Shown piece by piece: positions 8,611 to 18,409 of a DNA stretch of 64,000 nt (within the stretch, counting starts at the first letter, position 1; every line of letters starts with the position of its first letter). Source of the stretch: Ensifer adhaerens (GTDB lineage Bacteria; Pseudomonadota; Alphaproteobacteria; Rhizobiales; Rhizobiaceae); contig NZ_CP083349.1 of assembly GCF_020035535.1 (NCBI RefSeq), positions 2,994,501 to 3,058,500 on the forward strand. The letters are read 5' to 3'. Made by a program: the position numbers and the translations under genes. Below the pieces are notes generated by a model. The model searched no databases. It saw nothing but the letters and a program-made list of their open reading frames with translations, and had not been told where the DNA came from.

Positions 8611-10506
8611 TTATCCAGCGCGACGCAGACGCGAGGAACCGCGGCGCTGGCTTTCATCTTCGAAGAGTGCGGCCAGCTGTTCGGTCATGGCGCCGGCAAG
8701 TTCGTCGGCATCGACGATGGTCACGGCACGGCGATAGTAGCGCGTCACGTCGTGGCCGATACCGATCGCCAGGAGCTCCACCGGCGAGCGGGTTTCGATC
8801 TGTTCGATCACTGCGCGCAGATGCCGCTCCAGATAGTTTCCGGGGTTGACCGAAAGCGTCGAGTCGTCGACCGGCGCACCGTCTGAGATCATCATCAGGA
8901 TGCGGCGCTGCTCGCGGCGGGCCATCAGCCGCTCATGCGCCCACATCAGCGCCTCGCCGTCGATGTTTTCCTTGAGCAGGCCCTCGCGCATCATCAGGCC
9001 GAGGTTCCGGCGCGCCCGGCGCCACGGCGCGTCGGCGGACTTGTAGATGATATGACGCAGATCGTTCAGCCGGCCCGGCGCCTGCGGCTTGCCGCCGGCG
9101 AGCCATTTCTCGCGCGACTGTCCGCCCTTCCACGCCTTGGTGGTGAAGCCGAGAATCTCGACCTTGACGCCGCAACGCTCGAGCGTGCGCGCCAGGATGT
9201 CGGCACAGGTGGCGGCAACCGTGATCGGACGACCGCGCATCGAGCCGGAATTGTCGATCAGCAGCGTTACCACCGTGTCGCGGAAGTTGGTGTCCTTCTC
9301 GCGCTTGAAGGAAAGCGGCTGCATCGGGTCAATGATGATGCGCTGCAGGCGCGCCGTATCGAGATAGCCCTCTTCGAGATCGAACTCCCACGAACGGTTC
9401 TGCTGCGCCATCAGCCGGCGCTGCAAGCGGTTGGCGAGGCGCCCGACCGCGCCCTGGAGATGGGCAAGCTGCTTGTCGAGGAAGGCGCGCAGCCGATCGA
9501 GCTCGGCCTCGTCGCAAAGCTCTTCCGAAGCGGTGGTCTCATCGAACTCACGGGTGAAGACGGCGTAGTCGACCTTCTCGTTGAAGTCGGCAAAAGGCTG
9601 GTTCGGGCGCTTGACCTCACCCGGAGTCTCGCTGTCCTCGTCGCCTTCGTCCTGGAGATCGTCATCGGAGATCTCCGCGCCGTCCATCTCGCCTTCTTCC
9701 ATCTGCTCTTCGGCAGCCTGGTTTTCATCGGCGGGGGCGGCATCGTCGCCGGCTTCCTCGTCGCTGGCGTTCTCGTCCTGTTCCTGGCTGCGCGGCTGGT
9801 CTTCGTCAGTCTCGCTTTCCTGCTCGTCCGGCTCGATGTCGTCGTCGCCATATTTCTCGGCGACATCCATCGACGTCAGCATGTCGCGCACGACACGGGC
9901 AAAGGCCTGTTGGTCGTTGATCGTCGACGACAGGTTCTTGATGTCGCCGGCGGCCTTGTCCTCGATGAACTCGCGCCAGAGGTCGAGCACCTTGCCGGCA
10001 GAAGCGGGCGGCTTCTCGCCGGTGAGCTTCTCACGCACCAGAAGCGCCACGGCTTCGCCGAGCGGTGCGTCCGCCTGTCGTTCGATCGTTGCGAAATTCG
10101 CCTTGGCGTATTTCTCCTCGAGCATGACGTTCAGGTTCTTGGCGACACCCGCCATGCGCAGCGAACCGATCGCTTCGACACGCGCCTGTTCCACCGCGTC
10201 GAAGATCGCGCGGGCATCCGCCCCTTGCGGCGACATGGTCGCGTGGATGCGCGCGTCGTGGCAGGCCTTGCGCAGCGCCATGCTGTCGCCGAGGCCGCGC
10301 GTGACGGCAAGTTCCTGCAGCGTCGGCCGCTTCGAAATCTCCGGCAGGCGGATGCGCTCGCCGGTCATGCCCGGCCGCTCATTGGCGAAGGCGACTTCCA
10401 CTTCGGCATCGCCCGCGATCGATCGGATGCAGCCGGAAAGCGCCCGCTTGAACGGTTCCGCAGCATTCTCGCGCGTGGTTGGCTTTGCCTTCGAGTTCGA
10501 GCTCAC
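8611..10506 (-). CDS. cobT: Aerobic cobaltochelatase subunit CobT
   Basis: 631 residues, the length of the classic CobT. The domains are a conserved N-terminal half, a long acidic Asp/Glu stretch at about residues 221-298, and a C-terminal von Willebrand A domain with the MIDAS motif DNSGSMR (D418, S420, S422) and ISDGAPVDD. With CobS it forms the ATP-driven ring that, with CobN, inserts cobalt into hydrogenobyrinic acid a,c-diamide in aerobic cobalamin synthesis. It lies 107 bases downstream of cobS on the same strand; cobN is not in this window. Confidence 0.97.
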   Translation of the reverse strand: MSSNSKAKPTTRENAAEPFKRALSGCIRSIAGDAEVEVAFANERPGMTGERIRLPEISKRPTLQELAVTRGLGDSMALRKACHDARIHATMSPQGADARAIFDAVEQARVEAIGSLRMAGVAKNLNVMLEEKYAKANFATIERQADAPLGEAVALLVREKLTGEKPPASAGKVLDLWREFIEDKAAGDIKNLSSTINDQQAFARVVRDMLTSMDVAEKYGDDDIEPDEQESETDEDQPRSQEQDENASDEEAGDDAAPADENQAAEEQMEEGEMDGAEISDDDLQDEGDEDSETPGEVKRPNQPFADFNEKVDYAVFTREFDETTASEELCDEAELDRLRAFLDKQLAHLQGAVGRLANRLQRRLMAQQNRSWEFDLEEGYLDTARLQRIIIDPMQPLSFKREKDTNFRDTVVTLLIDNSGSMRGRPITVAATCADILARTLERCGVKVEILGFTTKAWKGGQSREKWLAGGKPQAPGRLNDLRHIIYKSADAPWRRARRNLGLMMREGLLKENIDGEALMWAHERLMARREQRRILMMISDGAPVDDSTLSVNPGNYLERHLRAVIEQIETRSPVELLAIGIGHDVTRYYRRAVTIVDADELAGAMTEQLAALFEDESQRRGSSRLRRAG

Positions 10507-10613
10507 GACAGTTCCTTCTTCAGCCAGAGGCGATGACGCCCAGGCAGAGCGTCATCGAGTTTGCCACAGCGTCATGGCCCGCCCTCCCCTTAAGAGGAAG
10601 ACGGACAATGGGA

Positions 10614-11612
10614 TCAGGCGGTAGCTTCGAGCACGATGTTGGCAGCGCTTTCCTTCAGCTCGATGCCGAAGGCGCGCTGGTAATGCTCGGCGACCAGCGC
10701 CCGTTCCAGCTCGTCGCACTTGTTGAGGAAGGTCACGCGGAAGGCGAAGGCGATATCGCCGAAGATATGGGCGTTCTCGGCCCAGGTGATGACCGTACGC
10801 GGGCTCATGACGGTCGACAGATCGCCATTGATGAAGGCGGCGCGCGTGAGATCGGCGACACGCACCATCTTGGAAACCGTTTCGCGGCCCTTGTCGGCGG
10901 TGAAGCCCTTGACCTTGGCGGCGACGATGTCGACTTCCTTGTCATGCGGCAGGTAGTTGAGCGTCGTGACGATCGACCAGCGGTCCATCTGTGCCTGGTT
11001 GATCTGCTGCGTGCCGTGATAGAGGCCGGTCGTGTCACCGAGGCCGACGGTGTTGGCGGTCGCAAACAGGCGGAAGGCCGGGTGCGGACGGATGACGCGG
11101 CTCTGGTCGAGCAGCGTCAGGCGGCCGGAGGACTCCAGAACGCGCTGAATGACGAACATCACGTCCGGACGACCGGCGTCGTATTCGTCGAAGACGAGCG
11201 CGACATTGTGCTGGTAGGCCCAAGGCAGGATGCCGTCCTTGAATTCGGTGATCTGCAGGCCGTCCTTGACGACGATCGCGTCCTTGCCGACGAGGTCGAT
11301 ACGGCTGACGTGGCTATCGAGGTTGACGCGCACGCACGGCCAGTTGAGGCGGGCTGCGACCTGCTCGATATGGGTGGATTTGCCGGTGCCGTGATAGCCC
11401 GACACCATCACGCGTCGGTTGTGGGCAAAGCCTGCGAGAATGGCGAGCGTCGTTTCGCGGTCGAAGAGGTAGTCCGGATCGAGGTCCGGCACATAGGCGT
11501 CGCCCTTCGAATAGGCAGGAACGCGCAAATCCGTATCAATGCCGAAAACCTCCCGGACCGAAACAGTCGTATCGGGGAGGTTGGAAATGTCGAGGTCAAT
11601 CTTGCTCATCAT
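10614..11612 (-). CDS. cobS: Aerobic cobaltochelatase subunit CobS (AAA+ ATPase)
   Basis: 332 residues from the ATG at 11612 ([14 protein letters not shown]); a second ATG directly follows, and the GGAG ribosome site suits either. It is an AAA+/MoxR-type ATPase with Walker A GYHGTGKS at residues 72-79, Walker [11 protein letters not shown] and sensor residues in [10 protein letters not shown]. CobS hexamers with CobT drive cobalt insertion by CobN. A J-domain gene lies directly upstream on the same strand. Confidence 0.97.
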   Translation of the reverse strand: MMSKIDLDISNLPDTTVSVREVFGIDTDLRVPAYSKGDAYVPDLDPDYLFDRETTLAILAGFAHNRRVMVSGYHGTGKSTHIEQVAARLNWPCVRVNLDSHVSRIDLVGKDAIVVKDGLQITEFKDGILPWAYQHNVALVFDEYDAGRPDVMFVIQRVLESSGRLTLLDQSRVIRPHPAFRLFATANTVGLGDTTGLYHGTQQINQAQMDRWSIVTTLNYLPHDKEVDIVAAKVKGFTADKGRETVSKMVRVADLTRAAFINGDLSTVMSPRTVITWAENAHIFGDIAFAFRVTFLNKCDELERALVAEHYQRAFGIELKESAANIVLEATA

Positions 11613-11683
11613 GTCTCCAGAGCGGCCGCCGGACGGCACCCGCGCATTCGCCTGCAAAAGTGCTTCTGTAATAATCCGCGTTG

Positions 11684-12319
11684 TTAGCAGAAGCCAGCCT
11701 GTTTTAACAATTGGTAGGCTTGAATAACGGCGCGAAAACGCTCTTCCGATCCTCTGTCTCCGCCATTGGCATCCGGGTGATGCTTTTTGACGAGATCCTT
11801 GTAGGCGGCCTTGATATCCGCAGCCGTCGCCGAAGCGCCGAGGCCGAGGGTTTCGAAGGCTTTCGCCTCGAGCGTCTTCAACTTGCGCTGGCGTGGCTCC
11901 GGTCGGCCGGCGCGCGAGCGCGCTTCGCTGACAAAGCCAAAGGGATCACGCATACGCGCCTGGGCTCCCGCAGTACCGGATCGGGTCTGCGATTGGGTCG
12001 GGCCGTTCTTGGCGTTCTTGTTGACGCCGACGGTCCAGGTCGGCCGGTGCCCGGTCACCGCTTCCTTCTGGTAGCGGGCGACCTCGCTGTCGGACAGTCC
12101 GGAGAAATAATTGTAGCCCTTGTTGTATTCCTTCACGTGCTCGAAGCAGAACATGAAGTACTGCCCTTCGGCGTTGCGGCCGACGGGCGCCCGATGCACG
12201 CCCTTCTGATCGCAACCGTCCCATTGACAGACGGGTGCGGCAGGCTCCACCCGGGGCTCCACCTTGCGCCGGGTGCGAATGCGATCGAAGTATTTTGAAT
12301 CGAGTCTCATGGCGCTCAT
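11684..12319 (-). CDS. J-domain (DnaJ-like) protein
   Basis: About 211 residues from the ATG at 12319 ([11 protein letters not shown]), or 208 from the ATG at 12310. A cysteine-bearing N-terminal part ([15 protein letters not shown]...[10 protein letters not shown]) is followed by a C-terminal J domain of about 60 residues with the diagnostic HPD in [11 protein letters not shown], which should stimulate an Hsp70 ATPase. The J domain sits at the C-terminus, unlike DnaJ itself, so this is a co-chaperone with its own client part. It is 71 bases upstream of cobS on the same strand and divergent from bolA. A role in cobaltochelatase folding is possible but unproven. Confidence 0.85.
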   Translation of the reverse strand: MSAMRLDSKYFDRIRTRRKVEPRVEPAAPVCQWDGCDQKGVHRAPVGRNAEGQYFMFCFEHVKEYNKGYNYFSGLSDSEVARYQKEAVTGHRPTWTVGVNKNAKNGPTQSQTRSGTAGAQARMRDPFGFVSEARSRAGRPEPRQRKLKTLEAKAFETLGLGASATAADIKAAYKDLVKKHHPDANGGDRGSEERFRAVIQAYQLLKQAGFC

Positions 12320-12466
12320 TATGGGGTTTGGCCGAGGCCACAACAAGAATTGACAAAGCGGAATGTTGCTGGCTTTGTGCGGGCATTTTGCGCCGCCAGA
12401 CCAGCGATTGCCGGGTACTGCGATCTGCGAGGGGGCGTCAAGCAAACAGCAAATTGGGACGGAAGA

Positions 12467-12748
12467 ATGTCGCTCACGGAAACGATCGAAAAGAAGCTGA
12501 TCGAAGCCTTTCATCCGGAGAGACTGGCGGTCATCAACGAGAGCCACATGCATGCCGGTCACCAGCCGGGTTTCGATGGCGGCGGCGAAACGCACATGCG
12601 GGTCCGCATTGTTTCGAGTGCCTTCACCGGCATGAGCCGCGTCGCCCGTCACCGCGCCATCAACGACCTCCTGAAGCCGGAACTCGATGCCGGCCTGCAC
12701 GCCCTTGCCGTCGAGCCGGCCGCCCCTGGCGAAGCGACCCGCTGGTAG
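12467..12748 (+). CDS. bolA: BolA family protein
   Basis: 93 residues from the ATG at 12467, preceded by GGAAGA. It starts MSLTETIEKKLIEAFHP and contains the BolA signature NESHMHAGHQPGF and the helix GMSRVARHRAINDLLKPEL. BolA proteins bind monothiol glutaredoxins with a 2Fe-2S cluster and act in iron signalling and cluster delivery. The upstream open frame (to 12350) has no ribosome site and is not part of the family. Confidence 0.93.
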   Translation: MSLTETIEKKLIEAFHPERLAVINESHMHAGHQPGFDGGGETHMRVRIVSSAFTGMSRVARHRAINDLLKPELDAGLHALAVEPAAPGEATRW

Positions 12749-12763
12749 CGGTAAGACCGCCGA

Positions 12764-14074
12764 TCAGCCGGAAGGAGCGGCACCGTCTTCCGCCGGGCGG
12801 ATGCGCAGCTTGGTGATCCGGTTCTTCACCCGCTTCATCACGATGAAGCGCTTGCCGTGGAAGGTGAAGGCCTGGCGCTCCTCCGGAATGCTCTTCGACT
12901 CATGGATCACCAGCCCGGCGACCGTCGTTGCCTCCTCATCCGGCAATGACCAGTCGAGCGCTCGGTTGAGGTCGCGGATCGGCACCGAGCCGTCGACGAC
13001 GATCGAACCGTCGGCCTCCTGCCGCACGCCCTGGATATCGAGGTCGTGCTCGTCGGCGATATCGCCGACGATCTCCTCCAGAATGTCCTCCAGCGTCACC
13101 AAACCCTGAACCTGACCATACTCGTCGACGACGATCGCCAGATGCAGCTTGCGGCGCAGGAACGCGTTGAGCTGATCCTTGAGATTGGTCGTGTCGGGCA
13201 CGAACCACGGCTTCTGGGCGATCTTGACGATATCAAGGTTCTCAGGCTCGACGTTCGGTTCCGCAAGCGCTCGCAGCAAATCCTTGGAATGCACGACGCC
13301 GATGATGTTGTCGGTCGAGCCACGCCAGAGCGGCAGTCGCGTAAACGGGCTTTCGAGAATGTCGCGAACGCAGATTTCTGGCGGCTCATCGGCGTTGATC
13401 GCCCGCATGCTGGTGCGATGGATCATGATGTCGGAAATCTCGAGCTCGCCGAGATCGAGCACGCCACCCAACCGGTCGCGGTCGGCCTTGATCACCGAAC
13501 CCTCGCGGTGCAGCAGGTCGACTGCGCCACGCAGTTCCTCCTGCGCCGAGAGCATCGACATATTGGCCGCGTGGTTGATGCCGAAAATGTTGAGCAGGCG
13601 CCGAACGAACCCGTTGACGAGGCTTGAAACCGGCCCAACGATCACGACGAAAAGACGAACGAGCGGCGCCACCGCAATCGCGAAGCGGTCAGGCGAGGCG
13701 ATCGCCCAGCTCTTCGGCAGCACTTCCGAGAAGATGACGAGCAGCACGGTCATGACGAGCGTCGCGATCGCCACGCCGGAGTTGCCGAAAAGGCCGATCA
13801 ACAGGCTGGTCGTCAGCGACGAGGCGAGGATGTTGACGAGATTGTTGCCGATCAACAGCGCGCCGATGAGCCGGTCGCGCCGTTCGATCAGCCGGTTGAC
13901 GATGCCGGCGCGCGCCTCGCCGTTATTCTCCAGCGTGTGCATCCGCGAGCGCGACGCGGCCGTAAGCGCCGTTTCCGACCCGGAGAAGAAGGCAGAAAGC
14001 AGAAGCAGGCAGAAGACCGAAAGGATCGACAGCCAGTGCTCAGCCAGAAAGGCAATGAAGGCTTCGCCGGTCAT
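12764..14074 (-). CDS. CBS-domain membrane protein, CorC/HlyC (CNNM-like) family
   Basis: 436 residues: an N-terminal DUF21/CNNM transmembrane domain (about residues 1-190, with LSAFFSGSETALTAASRSR), two CBS domains (about 200-335) and a C-terminal CorC_HlyC domain ending near RITKLRI. Family members are linked to magnesium/cobalt handling; the old name haemolysin is historical. Its ATG overlaps the aroB stop (ATGA), so it is the third gene of an aroK-aroB-corC operon, an arrangement common in Rhizobiales. Confidence 0.9.
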   Translation of the reverse strand: MTGEAFIAFLAEHWLSILSVFCLLLLSAFFSGSETALTAASRSRMHTLENNGEARAGIVNRLIERRDRLIGALLIGNNLVNILASSLTTSLLIGLFGNSGVAIATLVMTVLLVIFSEVLPKSWAIASPDRFAIAVAPLVRLFVVIVGPVSSLVNGFVRRLLNIFGINHAANMSMLSAQEELRGAVDLLHREGSVIKADRDRLGGVLDLGELEISDIMIHRTSMRAINADEPPEICVRDILESPFTRLPLWRGSTDNIIGVVHSKDLLRALAEPNVEPENLDIVKIAQKPWFVPDTTNLKDQLNAFLRRKLHLAIVVDEYGQVQGLVTLEDILEEIVGDIADEHDLDIQGVRQEADGSIVVDGSVPIRDLNRALDWSLPDEEATTVAGLVIHESKSIPEERQAFTFHGKRFIVMKRVKNRITKLRIRPAEDGAAPSG

Positions 14075-15204
14075 TGCGGATGTTTTTCCCTCAGGAAGCT
14101 CAGAACCTCGGACGCCGGAACGTCATCGGCAACGAAGGACTGTCCGATGCCCTTGGTCAGGATGAAGGTGAGCTTGCCGCCCTTGACCTTCTTGTCCTGG
14201 GCGATCGCATCCATCAGCCTTTCGGCCGGCGGCAATGCGCCCGGGATTTCCGACATGCGCGTTGGCAGACCCACGGTCTTGAGATGCGCCTCGACACGCG
14301 CAGCGTCGTCGGGGCTTGCAAGGTTCATGCGCGCCGAGAACTGATGCGCCAGCACCATGCCGATCGAAACGCCCTCGCCATGCACCAGGCGAGCGCTGTC
14401 GTATTCGGTCGCCGCCTCCAGCGCGTGGCCGAAGGTGTGGCCGAGATTGAGCAGCGCGCGCAAACCGTTCTCGCGCTCGTCCGCCGCCACCACGTCTGCC
14501 TTTGCCTGGCAGCTGATCGCGATCGCCTCGATGCGGGCAGCACCGCCGGCAAAGACCGCCTGCCAGTTCTTTTCGAGCCAGGAGAAGAAGTCCGGCTTAT
14601 CGATCAGACCGTATTTCGCGACTTCCGCATAGCCAGCGCGGAACTCGCGCGGACTCAGCGTGTCGAGCACGTCCGTATCGGCAAGGACGAGATCCGGCTG
14701 GTGGAAGACACCGATCAGGTTCTTGCCGTGCGGGGAATTGATACCGGTCTTGCCACCGACGGAGGAATCGACCTGCGCCAGCAACGATGTCGGGATCTGG
14801 ATGAAGCGCGAGCCGCGCCGCACGATGCCGGCGGCAAAGCCGGTGAGATCGCCGATGACACCGCCGCCAAGAGCGATCACCGCATCGTTGCGCTCGATCC
14901 GGGCGCCGAGCACGGTCTCGCAGACCGGGATCAGGTGCTCGAAGCTCTTGGTCTTCTCGCCGGCCGGCAGCACGAGCGAAACGGCATCGATGTCACGCTC
15001 CTTCAGGCTCGCCATCAGCGGCTCGAGGTAGCGTGGCGCCACGTTCTCGTCGGTGATCACCGCCATCTTGCGCCCCTTGAGGCGGGCGGCGATCTCCTGG
15101 CCGGCGGCGGCAATCAGCCCGGGGCCGATCAGGATGTCATAGGAACGATCGCCGAGATCGACGCGGACCTTGCGTTCGGCAGCGGGCAGCGCATGGCTAT
15201 TCAT
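14071..15204 (-). CDS. aroB: 3-dehydroquinate synthase
   Basis: 377 residues. NAD-binding motif ALGGGVIGDLTGF, phosphate-binding PTSLLAQVDSSVGGKTGIN, and the zinc ligands in GYAEVAKYG, LNLGHTFGHALE and VHGEGVSIGM are all present. It cyclises DAHP to 3-dehydroquinate, the second step of the shikimate pathway. It overlaps the aroK end by 8 bases and the next gene by 4, which implies tight translational coupling. Confidence 0.97.
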   Translation of the reverse strand: MNSHALPAAERKVRVDLGDRSYDILIGPGLIAAAGQEIAARLKGRKMAVITDENVAPRYLEPLMASLKERDIDAVSLVLPAGEKTKSFEHLIPVCETVLGARIERNDAVIALGGGVIGDLTGFAAGIVRRGSRFIQIPTSLLAQVDSSVGGKTGINSPHGKNLIGVFHQPDLVLADTDVLDTLSPREFRAGYAEVAKYGLIDKPDFFSWLEKNWQAVFAGGAARIEAIAISCQAKADVVAADERENGLRALLNLGHTFGHALEAATEYDSARLVHGEGVSIGMVLAHQFSARMNLASPDDAARVEAHLKTVGLPTRMSEIPGALPPAERLMDAIAQDKKVKGGKLTFILTKGIGQSFVADDVPASEVLSFLREKHPQ

Positions 15205-15787
15205 GGTTCTTCTTGTCCTGGTATTCGATGACGGCGGCGAGAACTTCTTCCACCATCGTCTCTTTCTTCACATCACGCGACAGCACGGTCAGATCCGCTT
15301 CCGAATAGATCGGGTAGCGCGCATTCATCAGGTTTTCGAGCGTCTGCTTGGGATTTTCCGTCTTCAGGAGCGGCCGGGTATCGCGCTTGTTGACCCGCTC
15401 CCAAAGCACGTCGAGCTCGGCGTTGAGCCAGACCGTCAGACCGCCCTTCTTGATCTGTCGGCGCGAACGCTCGTTGATATAGGCACCGCCGCCGGTCGAG
15501 ACCACGCGCGGCCCGCTGCGCAGCAGGCGCTTCAAGACCCGTGTTTCGAGTGCCCGGAACTCCTCCTCGCCGTAGCGGGCGAAGAGATCCGTGATCGTCA
15601 TGCGCGAGACGCGCTCGATCTCATGGTCGGAATCGACGAAGGGAATGCCGAGCGCCTGGGCCGTCAATCTTCCGATCGCCGACTTTCCGGCACCCATGAG
15701 GCCGATGAACACGAGATTGCGTTTACCGAGTACAAGCTTCGCCCGCTCGGCAAGCGTTGCGGAAACCGGTTCGATCACGTCGTTCAT
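15197..15787 (-). CDS. aroK: Shikimate kinase
   Basis: 196 residues from the ATG at 15787 (MNDVIEPVSATLAERAK), preceded by a purine-rich site. Walker A GLMGAGKS at residues 29-36, shikimate-binding FVDSDHEIE and STGGGAY, and the lid residues RPLL are present. It phosphorylates shikimate with ATP. The N-terminal extension before the P-loop is typical of rhizobial AroK. It is the first gene of the aroK-aroB-corC transcript. Confidence 0.95.
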   Translation of the reverse strand: MNDVIEPVSATLAERAKLVLGKRNLVFIGLMGAGKSAIGRLTAQALGIPFVDSDHEIERVSRMTITDLFARYGEEEFRALETRVLKRLLRSGPRVVSTGGGAYINERSRRQIKKGGLTVWLNAELDVLWERVNKRDTRPLLKTENPKQTLENLMNARYPIYSEADLTVLSRDVKKETMVEEVLAAVIEYQDKKNHE

Positions 15788-15814
15788 TGGACTTCTTATT
15801 CCCCATTCCCTTTC

Positions 15815-15843
15815 GGTATCGACAAATCGGGGTGTAGCGTCAA
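15815..15843 (-). promoter_or_regulatory. Probable aroK promoter
   Basis: On the minus strand TTGACG (15843-15838) is followed after 17 bases by GATACC (15820-15815). The -35 box is good; the -10 box is weak. Confidence 0.4.
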
Positions 15844-15870
15844 GTCGTCGCGCGCGTCCGCTCACGGTTC

Positions 15871-15899
15871 TTGAACTCGGCCGAAGTGGCGTTCATATA
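15871..15899 (+). promoter_or_regulatory. Possible promoter of the small protein/xerD unit
   Basis: TTGAAC (15871-15876) and CATATA (15894-15899) are 17 bases apart and lie upstream of the 16022 gene, divergent from the aroK promoter. Confidence 0.35.
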
Positions 15900-16021
15900 G
15901 GTCTGGCACCCGCCGTGCGCTGCGCGTTCACTCGAACCCGTGAAACGCACTGGCCGTTTGAACACCTGCATGCGTATCTTGCGTCCGCGTCGCACGAAGG
16001 GCACATGCAGAGGAGATTGAG

Positions 16022-16171
16022 ATGCCGACCCTATTCCGGTTCCTGTTCTTCTGCGCCGTTATCGCCGGAATAGTGTATGGCACGATGGTCTCTCTCGTCA
16101 CCTTCGTCGATCCGGTAGAGCGCGACGTGACCGTGAAGATCCCGTCCGAGCGGGTGAACAAGACCCAATGA
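16022..16171 (+). CDS. 49-residue single-span membrane protein coupled to xerD
   Basis: A short frame starts at the ATG at 16022 behind an AGGAGA ribosome site. It has one hydrophobic segment (about residues 4-27, [20 protein letters not shown]) and a short polar tail ending ERVNKTQ. Its TGA overlaps the xerD ATG (ATGA), and the good ribosome site plus overlap argue that it is real. I recall similar tiny proteins before xerD in other rhizobia, but no function. It most likely sits in the inner membrane, N-terminus in. Confidence 0.65.
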   Translation: MPTLFRFLFFCAVIAGIVYGTMVSLVTFVDPVERDVTVKIPSERVNKTQ

Positions 16172-17124
16172 GCGATCTTTCCGTAGCCCATGTCGAGGCC
16201 TTTCTCGAAATGATGAGTGCCGAACGCGGCGCTGCGGTCAACACGTTGCAATCCTATGAGCGCGACCTGGAGGATGCTTCTTCGCACCTGCGCACGCTCG
16301 GAGCCGGTCTGACGGGGGCGACGCCAGACGATCTTCGCAGCTACCTCGCTCATCTCGCCAGCCAGGGCTTCAAGCCTTCGTCGCAGGCGCGACGGCTGTC
16401 GGCGCTCCGGCAATTCTACAAGTTCCTCTACGCCGAAGGTATGCGCAGCGACGATCCTACTGGCATTCTCGACGCGCCCAAAAAAGGACGCAGCCTGCCG
16501 AAGACGTTAAGCGTCGACGATGTCTCGCGGCTGATCGGCCAAGCGGAAACCGAAGCTTCAGCCGGAGGGCCTGACCGGCTCGCCAGGCTGCGCATGCATG
16601 CGCTGATCGAACTGCTCTATGCAACCGGCATGCGCGTCAGCGAACTCGTGTCCCTGCCGGCAAGTGTGCTGGCGCAGAACGGCCGCTTCCTGGTCATTCG
16701 CGGCAAAGGCAACAAGGAGCGGCTCGTTCCACTCTCCCACGCCGCGATCCGCGCGATGCGGGCCTATGGCGAAACGCTCGCCGAGGAAGTGGCCAAGGAG
16801 GACGTGGGCAACCGCGAAAGCCCGTGGCTCTTCCCCTCCTCCGGCAAGCACGGCTTCCTGCCGCGCCAGGTCTTTGCGCGGGATCTGAAATCACTCGCCG
16901 CTCGGGCCGGCGTAAGGGTCGCCACGATCTCTCCACACGTGCTGCGGCATGCCTTCGCCAGCCACCTGCTCGCCAATGGCGCAGACCTTCGCGCGGTGCA
17001 GGAACTGCTGGGACATTCGGACATTTCAACGACACAAATCTATACGCATGTGCTGGAAGAACGGCTGCACAACCTCGTGCAAAACCATCACCCTCTTGCC
17101 AAACAGGCGAAAAAACAGGATTAG
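16168..17124 (+). CDS. xerD: Tyrosine recombinase XerD
   Basis: 318 residues with an N-terminal SAM-like core-binding domain (about 1-110) and a C-terminal catalytic domain. All catalytic residues are in place: R156 (ATGMRVSE), K180 (IRGKGNKER), H257 and R260 ([10 protein letters not shown]), H283 (LGHSDI) and the nucleophile Y292 (TQIYTHV). With XerC it resolves chromosome dimers at dif. It is a housekeeping recombinase, not a phage integrase: length, motifs and the accA neighbour fit chromosomal XerD. Confidence 0.95.
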   Translation: MSDLSVAHVEAFLEMMSAERGAAVNTLQSYERDLEDASSHLRTLGAGLTGATPDDLRSYLAHLASQGFKPSSQARRLSALRQFYKFLYAEGMRSDDPTGILDAPKKGRSLPKTLSVDDVSRLIGQAETEASAGGPDRLARLRMHALIELLYATGMRVSELVSLPASVLAQNGRFLVIRGKGNKERLVPLSHAAIRAMRAYGETLAEEVAKEDVGNRESPWLFPSSGKHGFLPRQVFARDLKSLAARAGVRVATISPHVLRHAFASHLLANGADLRAVQELLGHSDISTTQIYTHVLEERLHNLVQNHHPLAKQAKKQD

Positions 17125-17188
17125 GACCGCCGGGCAGGCTGGTTTCGGCCCGCAGACCCTTGTCGCAAAATGATCGGAAACGCATCTC

Positions 17189-18142
17189 ATGCACAACTAT
17201 CTCGATTTCGAAAAGCCCATCTCCGACCTCGAAGGCAAGATTCTCGAATTGAAGAAGCTCGCCGGCGAAGACGAGAGCGTGAACACTTCGGATGAGATCG
17301 AACGCCTGGAGACGCGCGTCCGCGACGCGATGGTCGAGATCTACGCCAAGCTGACGCCCTGGCAGAAGACCCAGGTCGCCCGTCACCCCCAGCGCCCGCA
17401 CTTCCTGGATTATGCCGCCGAGCTCTTCACCGAGTTCACGCCGCTTGCCGGCGATCGCAACTTCGCCAACGACGACGCCATTCAGGCCGGCCTTGCGCGG
17501 TTCCGCGGCATGCCGGTCGCCGTTCTTGGCCAGGAGAAGGGCAACGACACGAAGTCGCGCATCAAGCACAATTTCGGCAGCCCTCGCCCCGAAGGCTACC
17601 GCAAGGCAATCCGCGTCATGGAAATGGCCGATCGCTTCGGCCTGCCGCTGATCACGCTGGTTGATACTGCAGGCGCCTATCCGGGTGTTAACGCCGAGGA
17701 ACGCGGCCAGGCGGAAGCCATCGCCCGCTCGACCGAGATGTGCCTGAACGTCCGCGTGCCGATCGTCACCGTCGTCATCGGCGAAGGCGGCTCCGGCGGC
17801 GCGATTGCGATTGCCACCGGCAACCGCGTCTACATGCTGGAACATGCGATCTACAGCGTCATCTCGCCGGAAGGTGCAGCCTCGATCCTCTGGCGCGATT
17901 CGACCCGCGCCAAGGAGGCCGCCAGCAACATGAAGATCACGTCGGAAGACCTGAAGGCGCTCGGCGTCATCGACGGCATCATTCAGGAGCCGGTCGGCGG
18001 CGCGCACCGCGACCCGGAAGCAGTCATCGGCCGTACCGGAACCGTGATCGCCGACGCGCTGAAGGAACTTTCCGGACGCAATGGCGACCAGTTGCGCACG
18101 GATCGCCGACAAAAGTACCTCAATATCGGCCGCAACCTCTAA
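17189..18142 (+). CDS. accA: Acetyl-CoA carboxylase carboxyltransferase subunit alpha
   Basis: 317 residues, normal for AccA. An N-terminal coiled region starts [18 protein letters not shown]; the carboxyltransferase core carries GRPVAV-like [34 protein letters not shown] and [11 protein letters not shown]. With AccD it transfers the carboxyl group from biotin to acetyl-CoA, the first step of fatty acid synthesis. It lies 64 bases after xerD on the same strand. Confidence 0.97.
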   Translation: MHNYLDFEKPISDLEGKILELKKLAGEDESVNTSDEIERLETRVRDAMVEIYAKLTPWQKTQVARHPQRPHFLDYAAELFTEFTPLAGDRNFANDDAIQAGLARFRGMPVAVLGQEKGNDTKSRIKHNFGSPRPEGYRKAIRVMEMADRFGLPLITLVDTAGAYPGVNAEERGQAEAIARSTEMCLNVRVPIVTVVIGEGGSGGAIAIATGNRVYMLEHAIYSVISPEGAASILWRDSTRAKEAASNMKITSEDLKALGVIDGIIQEPVGGAHRDPEAVIGRTGTVIADALKELSGRNGDQLRTDRRQKYLNIGRNL

Positions 18143-18148
18143 GTCGGA

Positions 18149-18172
18149 GCGGGATGCGGGCGGAAATCCCGC
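18149..18172 (+). repeat. Rhizobial palindromic intergenic element, short hairpin after accA
   Basis: GCGGGAT (18149-18155) pairs with ATCCCGC (18166-18172) seven bases after the accA stop. The wording GAGCGGGATGCGGGCGGAAA resembles widespread rhizobial intergenic elements. There is no T run, so termination by it alone is doubtful. The rest of the gap to 18409 shows nothing I can name. Confidence 0.4.
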
Positions 18173-18409
18173 GCCCTCTATCTCTATCCGCCCGGATCGG
18201 GCGCGATTGCGGGAGCAAATTTCGCAACTGCAAAGCGGAGTGTGGCCAAATCTTGGCCATATTCATGAGGTCATGAACAGCGCGTCGGCAGGCGTCCCCT
18301 GCAGGGTTAAGAATTCGTGAAGTATAATCGCTTAGTGATTCTCTGAAGAGCCCACCCCTCGCGGACTTGGGCTTTCCTAGTCGAGTTGGGTTTGAACGGG
18401 CCTCTGCTG

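Noticed and set aside
8935..10536. Long plus-strand open frame (533 codons)
   Set aside because: Antisense to cobT; the real frame has clear CobT motifs and length.
15902..15920. Sigma54 promoter-like GG-N10-GC before the xerD unit
   Set aside because: The -12 part lacks the TTGC consensus, and a better sigma70-like pair lies nearby.
16168..17124. Phage integrase
   Set aside because: Length, full set of XerD motifs and the accA neighbour identify the chromosomal XerD; it is over 40 kb from the prophage genes.
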